Below, piece by piece: positions 13,836 through 19,874 of a DNA stretch of 26,827 nucleotides (position 1 is its first letter; every line of letters begins with the position of its first letter). The notes under the pieces are model-generated. The model was given only the letters and a program-made list of their open reading frames with translations, ran no database searches and was not told the DNA's origin. Source of the stretch: Avimonoglobus sp965151315 (lineage in GTDB: Bacteria > Bacillota > Clostridia > UBA1381); the NCBI GenBank assembly GCA_965151315.1, contig CBCTZG010000039.1, forward strand, positions 1-26,827, read 5' to 3'. Both the position numbers and the translations under genes were made by a program.

Positions 13836-13866
13836 CATTCTGTTTTTTTTCGCAGAGTGCTTTTTT
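13835..13866 (+). terminator. Terminator or attenuator before the scaffold gene
   Basis: GCATTCTG (13835-13842) pairs with CAGAGTGC (13853-13860), 8 bp with one G-U pair and a T-rich 10-base loop, followed by six T. It lies between the eight-codon ORF and the scaffold gene, so it can act as an attenuator. Confidence 0.65.
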
Positions 13867-13941
13867 ATTAGCCGGATGATCAGGCTCTAAACAGTCGATC
13901 CAAGCGGAAACGACCGCTCTAAAAAGTTTAGGAGGAAGAAT

Positions 13942-14529
13942 ATGAAAAAGGATTTTTTAAAATCGCTGGGTCTTGAGGAAGACGTCGTCCAAAAGATCCA
14001 GGCGGAGATTGGGAAGGATATATCCGTCTTGAAAAACCAGATCACGGAGCTGCAGGACGACCTTGCGCAAAAAGACGTGATCATCCAAAAACGCGATGGA
14101 CGCATTGCGGATCTGGAGCAAATCGACATGGAAGCAGTAAAAAAAGAGGAATACGAGCGCGGCAAGACCGACGGTTTAGCAGAGGTAGAGAAAATCAAGT
14201 TTGAAACGGCAGTCAACGCCGAGCTGTCTGGATGCGGCGCGAAAAATATCAAAGCCCTGACCGGGCTTTTGGACATGGAAAAAGTAACAATGAAAGACGG
14301 TGTGCTGGCCGGGCTTTCCGAGCAGATCGAAGCCATTAAACAGGATAACGCCTATCTATTTGCAGACGAGCCTGCAAAACCAGGTTTTTCCGCCGGTGTA
14401 ACCGGAACGGGCGGGACGCCTGGTATCACAAAGGAGCAGTTTGAAAAGATGGGATATGCCCAGCGGCTGCAGCTGCGAAAATCTGACCCGGAGGCATACA
14501 AAGAATTAACAGGAAAAGGAGAAGGGTAA
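13942..14529 (+). CDS. Phage scaffolding protein (Gp20 family)
   Basis: A 195-residue protein with TAGGAGGAAG before ATG 13942. The first half is a long coiled coil (VVQKIQAEIGKDISVLKNQI, then QDDLAQKDVIIQKRDGRIAD), followed by EYERGKTDGLAEVEK and a flexible Gly-rich stretch (about 150-165, GVTGTGGTPG). This is the usual form of Firmicutes phage scaffold proteins, which guide capsid assembly and then leave. It sits directly before the major capsid gene, as expected. Confidence 0.85.
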   Translation: MKKDFLKSLGLEEDVVQKIQAEIGKDISVLKNQITELQDDLAQKDVIIQKRDGRIADLEQIDMEAVKKEEYERGKTDGLAEVEKIKFETAVNAELSGCGAKNIKALTGLLDMEKVTMKDGVLAGLSEQIEAIKQDNAYLFADEPAKPGFSAGVTGTGGTPGITKEQFEKMGYAQRLQLRKSDPEAYKELTGKGEG

Positions 14530-14532
14530 ACA

Positions 14533-15537
14533 ATGGCAAGTAATACAACAATGATTGCAGACCTGATCAATCCGGAGGTCATGGCGGATATGATTTCCGC
14601 GAAGGTAGAAAAGAAGTTAGTGGTAGCGCCTTTTGCAAAGGTGGATACCACATTATCTGGGCAGCCTGGCGATACCATTACCGTACCCCGGTATGGCTTT
14701 ATCGGGGAAGCGGAAGATATCGCCGAGGGTGTAGAATGCGGAACAGTAAAGCTGTCTACGGATACAACTACGGCGACCGTCAAGAAAGCAATGAAGGCGG
14801 TAGAGCTGACCGATGAGGCGGTGCTGTCCGGCTACGGGAATCCAGTGGGGGAAACCAATAACCAGCTGGCGTTGTCCATTGCTTCTAAAGTAGACAGCGA
14901 CGCGATGGCAGTCTTGCAGTCGGCGCCGCTGATTTACAACGGCGCGGAAAAGATCAGCTATGACGGCATTGTGGACGCGATCGATCTTTTGAATGAAGAG
15001 GTAAACACGGAAAAGGTAATGTTTATCAATCCGAAGCAGGTAACCCAGCTGCGGCATGATGAAAACTTTATTTCTGCGGACAAATATCCGGGGAATGTGG
15101 TGATGACCGGGGAGATTGGCACGATTGCCAACTGCCGGATCGTACCGTCGAAAAAGGTGGAAGCCAACGATGCGGAATACTATACCCTGACAACGGAGGA
15201 ACCAGCGGACTGGGCAAGCAGCTACAAGACATACTATACAAAATCCGGTGAATCATATACGGCAGTATCCGGAGCGTCGGCCCCAGCCTGGGAGGCGGAT
15301 AAGTATTACAGCAAAACAGAAGCAGGCGGCGCATATGCCTGCCCGATTGTAAAGCTGGAGCAGGATCCGGAGACTGAGGACGAGCTGCCGGCCATGACCA
15401 TCTATTTGAAACGGGATACCAATGTGGAAACAGAACGCAATACCTTAAAACGGACTACGGCGATCTCTGTTGATAAGCACTACACCGTAGCGCTATCCAA
15501 CGAAACCAAGGTCGTATTAGCCAAGTTCAAGGCGTAA
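14533..15537 (+). CDS. Major capsid protein, with inserted YYTK-type domain
   Basis: A 334-residue shell protein. The N-terminus (LINPEVMADMISAKVEKKLV, FAKVDTTLSGQPGDTITVPR) and middle (AIDLLNEEVNTEKVMFINPK) match HK97-fold major capsid proteins of Clostridia siphophages. Residues about 212-265 interrupt the fold between IVPSKKVEA and AYACPIVKLEQD with a two-part insert, each part having a W...YY.K motif (PADWASSYKTYYTKSGE and APAWEADKYYSKTEAGG). The same motif type is frequent in phage surface proteins, so it is probably displayed on the shell. The C-terminal half (TAISVDKHYTVAL) resumes the capsid pattern. Confidence 0.88.
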   Translation: MASNTTMIADLINPEVMADMISAKVEKKLVVAPFAKVDTTLSGQPGDTITVPRYGFIGEAEDIAEGVECGTVKLSTDTTTATVKKAMKAVELTDEAVLSGYGNPVGETNNQLALSIASKVDSDAMAVLQSAPLIYNGAEKISYDGIVDAIDLLNEEVNTEKVMFINPKQVTQLRHDENFISADKYPGNVVMTGEIGTIANCRIVPSKKVEANDAEYYTLTTEEPADWASSYKTYYTKSGESYTAVSGASAPAWEADKYYSKTEAGGAYACPIVKLEQDPETEDELPAMTIYLKRDTNVETERNTLKRTTAISVDKHYTVALSNETKVVLAKFKA

Positions 15538-15541
15538 GGCA

Positions 15542-15886
15542 ATGAAATACGTTGATTATACATTTTATGCGGAAGAATATCACAGCTTGGGGGCGGGATC
15601 AATCCCCGAAGAGGAATTCCCGTTTTGGGCCAGGAAAGCGGAATATGAGCTGGACATGCAGACCTGCGGGAATATAACAGAGGCTGCGGAAGCCGTAAAA
15701 CTGTGCGTATGCGAGCTGGCGGAAACCATGTATCAGGATGCGAAGACCGGGGATCTAGCCGCGGAAAACAATGACGGGTATTCGGTTACTTACGCGGGAC
15801 GGTATACCTTGGAATCCAAAATTAAAAACACGGTACGCCGGTATTTATCCGGCACAGGGCTTTTGTATCGGGGGTATGAGCGATGA
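15542..15886 (+). CDS. Head-tail connector protein
   Basis: A 114-residue, mostly helical protein (DYTFYAEEYHSLG, VKLCVCELAETMYQD) placed just after the capsid gene. It has the size and helical make-up of phage connector proteins of the gp6/gp15 type that bind below the portal. It overlaps the next gene by four bases. Assignment rests mainly on position and length. Confidence 0.7.
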   Translation: MKYVDYTFYAEEYHSLGAGSIPEEEFPFWARKAEYELDMQTCGNITEAAEAVKLCVCELAETMYQDAKTGDLAAENNDGYSVTYAGRYTLESKIKNTVRRYLSGTGLLYRGYER

Positions 15887-16191
15887 CAACCAATGCCAAA
15901 ATCACGCTATACCATTATGATCCGGATACGGAAGCGTATACAGTCAGCCAATATGAAGCCAGCCTGCATAAAACGGTCCGGTCAGTCCCGGATGAAAGCG
16001 GGTTCCGATATGATGATGTGTATCAAATCCGGATCCCGACCACGGATCCAATCCTGATCAATACCGGCGATTATATCCGGTTTGGTATCGTTAACGACGC
16101 CAGGCCGGATAAAGCCTCCTGCGTAAAAATAGCCGGCTTTTCCGACGACCGGCGGGGGCTGAACCCCCATTGGAGGATTGAAGCGATATGA
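15883..16191 (+). CDS. Head completion (stopper-like) protein
   Basis: A 102-residue beta-rich protein (KITLYHYDPDTEAYTVSQYE, VYQIRIPTTDPILINTGDYI, VKIAGFSDDRRG). The pattern resembles the DUF6751-like proteins found between connector and tail genes in Firmicutes siphophages. It overlaps both neighbours by four bases (ATGA), a tightly coupled order. Function as stopper or adaptor is inferred from position. Confidence 0.65.
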   Translation: MTTNAKITLYHYDPDTEAYTVSQYEASLHKTVRSVPDESGFRYDDVYQIRIPTTDPILINTGDYIRFGIVNDARPDKASCVKIAGFSDDRRGLNPHWRIEAI

Positions 16192-16547
16192 GTTTAAAAT
16201 TCACTATGCGGGCAGAAGTAAATATTGAAAAGTATGGCAAGATCATTGAGAGGCGCGGCTTGGAATCCGGCGGGCCGGTGCAGGTATTCGTAGACAGCGA
16301 GGTGTTAAGGCTATGTGATCCCTACATCCCGTTTCGTACTGGTATGCTGAGGGACAGCGGTATATTGAGTACAACCATCGGCAGCGGAGAAGTTATATAC
16401 AACACGCCGTATGCCAGGCGGCAGTACTATGAGAACAAAGGAAGCGGGAAACGCGGGAAGCTGTGGTTTGAACGGATGAAGGCAGACCACAGGGACGATA
16501 TTTTAAATGGCGCGGCCAAAATTGCCGGCGGGAAGCCGGTAAAGTAA
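16188..16547 (+). CDS. Minor capsid/tail-completion protein (HK97 gp10-like)
   Basis: A 119-residue protein with VDSEVLRLCDPYIPFRTGML, then VIYNTPYARRQYYE and GKLWFERMKADHRDDI. This matches the phage minor capsid/gp10-like family, whose members complete the head-tail joint. The P-Y-x-P-x-R-T-G-x-L and YARRQYYE parts are the recognisable landmarks. It overlaps the preceding gene by four bases. Confidence 0.75.
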   Translation: MSLKFTMRAEVNIEKYGKIIERRGLESGGPVQVFVDSEVLRLCDPYIPFRTGMLRDSGILSTTIGSGEVIYNTPYARRQYYENKGSGKRGKLWFERMKADHRDDILNGAAKIAGGKPVK

Positions 16548-16559
16548 AGGAGGGATGGT

Positions 16560-17000
16560 ATGGCCATCATTGACGGCGTCCGGTCATATTTAAAGACCTG
16601 TCCGCTTTTAAAGGGCGGAAAAATCAATGTGAATTATCTGGAAGGGGAAGCGGTGAAATACAGCATAGATGTCATGACGGTTGACCCGGTGATCAAAAAA
16701 TACCCGGACGGCGGGAGCCAGCGGCAGTTTTTATTCACCCTGGCTTCCCGGGAGCAGTATGACCAGGAAACCCTGGCCAATATGGACATCGCCAGGTTTT
16801 ATGAGGACTTTGCAGCCTGGATTGAGGAACAGGAGGCAAACCGGAATTATCCGGCGATCGGCGCCGGCTGCACGCCGACCCATATTGGGATTGTAACCAG
16901 CGGGTATTTGTTTTCCATCGACGGCAGAACGGCACGGTTCCAGATACAGTTAAAATTAGTATATAACAAGGAAAGGATGACAAGATCATGGGAATTGTAA
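16560..17000 (+). CDS. Tail terminator-like minor capsid protein
   Basis: A 146-residue protein with AAAGGAGG 6 bases before ATG 16560. Segments such as VRSYLKTCPLLKGGKINVNY and GRTARFQIQLKLVY near the C-terminus are typical of the small protein that caps the tail tube before it joins the head. Its length and its place right before the tail tube gene support this. It overlaps the next start by 13 bases. Confidence 0.7.
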   Translation: MAIIDGVRSYLKTCPLLKGGKINVNYLEGEAVKYSIDVMTVDPVIKKYPDGGSQRQFLFTLASREQYDQETLANMDIARFYEDFAAWIEEQEANRNYPAIGAGCTPTHIGIVTSGYLFSIDGRTARFQIQLKLVYNKERMTRSWEL

Positions 17001-17485
17001 AAAGAGAGGATAAGCTGATGTTTATCAGCAGTGAAGCAGGCGGCGCAGACCAGACCTATAACCGGATGAAATATTTTACTGACCTGTCCACCAGCAAAAA
17101 CCCGGTGGAATACAGCCGCCGGTATGTGGACGAGGCAACGGAGCGTACAGATGTGACGGGATATGCCACCTCCATTGCCTACGCATTCGACCAGTACACG
17201 GACGACGCGGCCCAGGAAAAAATTGTTGAGATTACCGATCATGAACTGACTGGAGAAGCGGCCATTGTATCTATTCTGATTGTGGATTTGTCCGGGACAG
17301 AATCATCCGGCGCATATCCTGCGCGGATGCGGAACTTCGCAGTAATCCCAGACAGCGAAGGGGATTCTACAGACGCATATACATATTCCGGGACTCTGAA
17401 AGCAAACGGGGACAGCGTGATTGGTACAGCTGCGACTACGGACGAATGGCTGACCTGCACATTTACGGAAAAAGAAGCAGAATAA
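16988..17485 (+). CDS. Major tail (tube) protein
   Basis: A 165-residue protein with beta-strand-rich sequence and the tail-tube-like opening GIVKREDKLMFISSEAGGAD, followed by YNRMKYFTDLSTSKNPVEYS and a C-terminal YTYSGTLKANGDSVIGTA. It stacks in rings to form the tail tube. Position between tail terminator and chaperone genes agrees. A strong hairpin follows its stop, as often seen after this highly expressed gene. Confidence 0.83.
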   Translation: MGIVKREDKLMFISSEAGGADQTYNRMKYFTDLSTSKNPVEYSRRYVDEATERTDVTGYATSIAYAFDQYTDDAAQEKIVEITDHELTGEAAIVSILIVDLSGTESSGAYPARMRNFAVIPDSEGDSTDAYTYSGTLKANGDSVIGTAATTDEWLTCTFTEKEAE

Positions 17486-17488
17486 CCG

Positions 17489-17507
17489 GCGGGGCCTTGT
17501 GCCCCGC
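17489..17507 (+). terminator. GC-rich hairpin after the major tail protein gene
   Basis: GCGGGGC (17489-17495) pairs perfectly with GCCCCGC (17501-17507), loop of 5, followed by TGCTGTTATCATTTT, a poor T run. It probably reduces, rather than stops, transcription into the chaperone and tape measure genes, keeping tube protein in excess. Confidence 0.55.
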
Positions 17508-17541
17508 TGCTGTTATCATTTTGAGAAAGGACAAAATCGAT

Positions 17542-17934
17542 ATGAAAGAATTTAGGTTTGGAAACAATATGTTAACAATGAACATTGACAATACAGAGTT
17601 TACTTGTGATCCCGCAGCGGTGGAGGCGGCCTTTTCCGCGGCTCGGAAAACGATCCTAAACTTTAACGAAAAGCTGAACCAGGGCGAGGCAAACCGGGAT
17701 ACCATCGAGGAAACTATTGGAGAGATCCTGATTTTGATTGACGAGGGCCTGGGTGCGGGCGCAAGCGAGAGGATCTTTGCCAGCCGGAAAACCGTTTCAC
17801 TGCATGACTGCGGGGATGTGGTAACCTATGTTTTATCCTGTACGGCCGAATTTGAAAGCAAAAAACAGAGCGAGTATAACGGGTATCGGGTGCAGAACCG
17901 GCAGCAGAAGAGAAACCAGCAGTTTAAACGGTAA
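17542..17934 (+). CDS. Tail assembly chaperone (gpG-like)
   Basis: I choose ATG 17542 (AAAGGA about 10 bases upstream) over an in-frame ATG at 17446 that lies inside the tail tube gene. The 130-residue product, MKEFRFGNNMLTMNIDNTEF with an NRQQKRNQQFKR end, has the length and charge of the small chaperones that bind the tape measure protein before tail tubes form. The following Gp15 gene starts within its stop codon (TAATG). Confidence 0.75.
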   Translation: MKEFRFGNNMLTMNIDNTEFTCDPAAVEAAFSAARKTILNFNEKLNQGEANRDTIEETIGEILILIDEGLGAGASERIFASRKTVSLHDCGDVVTYVLSCTAEFESKKQSEYNGYRVQNRQQKRNQQFKR

Positions 17935-18521
17935 TGAACATCCTGCTGGACAGGTTGCCGGATTATGTGGAAGCAGACGGGCGGCAATACAAAATACGGA
18001 CGGATTTCCGGGTATGGATCCGGTTTGATTTACTGATATCCCAAGGGGAACTAACCCCGGAAACCTTGCTGGAAATTTTGAAGCTGTGCTATGCTTTAGA
18101 CCGCAGCCATTCCATACCGCAAACGGCTGAAAAAGCATTAAATGCGCTGGCCGGATTCTATGCGGGTGAAAAGATAAGCGGCGGGCAAGGCGGCAGCCGG
18201 GCCGAAAAACAAAACCGGATTTACAGCTTTTCTGCGGACGCGGATTACATCTATTCCGCGTTTATGAGCCAGTATAACATCCGGCTGAACCGGGTGAAAT
18301 ATCTGCATTGGTGGGAATTTCAGGCCCTGTTCCAGGGACTGGACGAAAGCCACAAGCTGTCAAAGATTATGGAGTACCGGGCGGTGGATTTGGGGAAAAT
18401 CAAGGATAAGGAGCAAAAACGCTTTTACCAGAAGATGAAACGGCTCTACGCTTTGCCGGATACCAGAAGCCAGGCGCAAAAGGAAGCCGATATGCTGGCT
18501 GCATTCGATAAAATGATTTGA
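17934..18521 (+). CDS. Gp15-like tail protein (second tail chaperone)
   Basis: A 195-residue protein, ATG 17934 overlapping the previous TAA. It contains RTDFRVWIRFDLLISQ, NRVKYLHWWEFQALFQGL and a charged C-terminus (KDKEQKRFYQKMKRLYALPD), the pattern of the Bacteriophage Gp15 family, which lies between the small chaperone and the tape measure gene. Its TGA at 18519-18521 is inside the -35 box of the next promoter, so the accessory island was inserted directly at the gene end. Confidence 0.82.
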   Translation: MNILLDRLPDYVEADGRQYKIRTDFRVWIRFDLLISQGELTPETLLEILKLCYALDRSHSIPQTAEKALNALAGFYAGEKISGGQGGSRAEKQNRIYSFSADADYIYSAFMSQYNIRLNRVKYLHWWEFQALFQGLDESHKLSKIMEYRAVDLGKIKDKEQKRFYQKMKRLYALPDTRSQAQKEADMLAAFDKMI

Positions 18522-18546
18522 CAAAATATCCCAAAAATGGTATATT
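18518..18546 (+). promoter_or_regulatory. Promoter of the SHOCT-domain gene
   Basis: TTGACA (18518-18523), 17-base spacer, TATATT (18541-18546), with TGG in front of the -10. The -35 box overlaps the stop codon of the Gp15-like gene. It gives the downstream accessory gene its own expression. Confidence 0.8.
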
Positions 18547-18576
18547 GATTGTAATATATTATTTGGAGGGATGTTT

Positions 18577-19080
18577 ATGGACAGCATATTATATGAATTA
18601 AAAGGGACAAATGGTATAGTAACCGTATACGATGATAGAGTAGTTATTTCAAGGAATACCTTTTCGGGTTTTATGGCACAAGGTGGATACACAGGAGATA
18701 AAACGTATTTTTATAGTGATTTAATGAATGTAGAATTTAAAAAAGCCAGTTTTGTTGCAAATGGATACATTAAGTTCATACCCAAGGGAACCAATGAAAG
18801 ACAGGCTGTAACCACTTTGTTCGGAACATCGAAAGAAACTTTTCAGGATCCTAATACGGTTATATTTAGGGCGTTTCGAAAAGATATACCAGATAAATCA
18901 GAGGAGCTCTATAACATTATTCAATCTAAAGTTGAGAATAGTAAACGAACGAATAATTGTAGCCATTTACCGGGATCCTCTAAAATGGATGAATTAAAAA
19001 AACTGGGAGAACTAAGGCAGAGCGGTGTATTAACCGAGGAAGAATTCTTGATCGAAAAGAAAAAGTTACTAAATTCATAA
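18577..19080 (+). CDS. PH-like (DUF4429) and SHOCT-domain accessory protein
   Basis: A 167-residue protein. ATG 18577 is chosen because GGAGGG (18565-18570) directly abuts the other ATG at 18571. The N-terminal part (IVTVYDDRVVISRNTFSGFM, YFYSDLMNVEFKKASFVANG, IKFIPKG) has a PH-like/DUF4429 look. The last 30 residues, MDELKKLGELRQSGVLTEEE then FLIEKKKLL, are a textbook SHOCT domain. The gene is AT-rich compared with its tail-gene neighbours and has its own promoter and terminator, so it is a moron. Such proteins are frequent in phages; a role in the lysogen, possibly superinfection exclusion, is speculative. Confidence 0.8.
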   Translation: MDSILYELKGTNGIVTVYDDRVVISRNTFSGFMAQGGYTGDKTYFYSDLMNVEFKKASFVANGYIKFIPKGTNERQAVTTLFGTSKETFQDPNTVIFRAFRKDIPDKSEELYNIIQSKVENSKRTNNCSHLPGSSKMDELKKLGELRQSGVLTEEEFLIEKKKLLNS

Positions 19081-19103
19081 GCACCTCTTACCAGGTGCTT
19101 TTC
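19080..19103 (+). terminator. Terminator of the SHOCT-domain gene
   Basis: AGCACCT (19080-19086) pairs perfectly with AGGTGCT (19093-19099), loop of 6, followed by TTTCTCTTCTT. The stem begins at the last base of the stop codon. Confidence 0.8.
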
Positions 19104-19143
19104 TCTTCTTGAAAAATATATTGATTAAAATTTGCAAATACTA

Positions 19144-19172
19144 TTGACATACGTGTTAATACGTGCTATAAT
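19144..19172 (+). promoter_or_regulatory. Consensus promoter and candidate operator of hicAB
   Basis: TTGACA (19144-19149), 17-base spacer and TATAAT (19167-19172), a full consensus match. The spacer region holds a direct repeat, ATACGTG at 19149-19155 and 19159-19165, spaced 10 bases apart, about one helical turn. This is a likely binding site for the HicB ribbon-helix-helix end, giving autorepression. The operator role is inferred. Confidence 0.8.
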
Positions 19173-19196
19173 GTTGTTAAAAAGAGAGGGAATGCT

Positions 19197-19382
19197 ATGA
19201 AGTACAGCGAACTAAAGAAAATTCTCAAACAAAATGGTTGTTATTTTGATCACGATGGCAGCAATCATGAGATTTGGTATAGTTCAAAAACGGGAAAAAC
19301 ATTCCCGATCGGTCGGCATAAAAGCGAAGATGTCGCAAAAGGCACTTTAAAGGCAATATTGAGGCAGGCCGGAATAGAATAA
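19197..19382 (+). CDS. hicA: HicA-family mRNA interferase toxin
   Basis: A 61-residue protein, the usual HicA length. It reads MKYSELKKILKQNGCYFDHD, then GSNHEIW with the conserved catalytic histidine (H24), the basic GRHKSED and KGTLKAILRQAGI. HicA is a double-stranded RNA-binding-fold RNase that cuts mRNA when its antitoxin is lost. GAGAGGG stands before ATG 19197. The antitoxin gene follows 30 bases later in the same transcript. Confidence 0.9.
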   Translation: MKYSELKKILKQNGCYFDHDGSNHEIWYSSKTGKTFPIGRHKSEDVAKGTLKAILRQAGIE

Positions 19383-19412
19383 TTCCGGTCTGTAAACAAG
19401 GAGTTGATACGT

Positions 19413-19811
19413 ATGGCAAAGTATATTTATCCAGCTATTTTTACAAAAGAAGATAATGGGCTGTATTCTATTTTGTTTCCAGATTTAGATGGGTGTTTTA
19501 CTCAGGGAAGCAGCGTAGAGGATGGAATGTATATGGCTATGGATGTTTTATCGATCGTTTTGTGTGATATGGAAGATGATAAAAAAGAAATTCCGAAGCC
19601 AACTGAGCCGATGGCTATTCAGGTGGACAATGATTCTTTCGTTACACTGATTTGTGCAGATACAGCGGAGTACAGAAAGATTTATAATGGAAAATCTGTA
19701 AAAAAGACATTGACAATCCCACAATGGTTAAATGATGCAGCGATTCGTGAGAATGTGAATTTTTCACAGACATTACAAAATGCTTTGAAAGAACAATTAC
19801 ATTTAAAGTAA
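19413..19811 (+). CDS. hicB: HicB-family antitoxin
   Basis: ATG 19413 has AAGGAG (19398-19403) 9 bases upstream, so I prefer it to an in-frame TTG at 19404. The 132-residue product has the N-terminal partial RNase H-like fold (YPAIFTKEDNGLYSILFPDL, DGCFTQGSSVEDGMYMAMDV) and a C-terminal ribbon-helix-helix (LTIPQWLNDAAIRENVNFSQ). It neutralises HicA and probably represses the promoter at 19144-19172. The order toxin then antitoxin is the standard hicAB order. Confidence 0.9.
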   Translation: MAKYIYPAIFTKEDNGLYSILFPDLDGCFTQGSSVEDGMYMAMDVLSIVLCDMEDDKKEIPKPTEPMAIQVDNDSFVTLICADTAEYRKIYNGKSVKKTLTIPQWLNDAAIRENVNFSQTLQNALKEQLHLK

Positions 19812-19819
19812 TTTCATTA

Positions 19820-19848
19820 AGCACACGACGAAAATTCGTGTGCTTTTT
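19820..19848 (+). terminator. Terminator of hicAB
   Basis: AGCACACGA (19820-19828) pairs perfectly with TCGTGTGCT (19836-19844), loop of 7, followed by a T run to 19848. It ends the accessory island just before the tape measure gene. Confidence 0.85.
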
Positions 19849-19874
19849 GTATGCAGAAAAAGAGGTGATGGATA

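Noticed and set aside
17860..17934. Programmed frameshift between the tail chaperone and Gp15-like genes, suggested by an AAAAAA run
   Set aside because: The Gp15 frame has a TAA at 17925-17927 just before its own ATG 17934, so no continuous fusion is possible; the genes overlap by TAATG instead.
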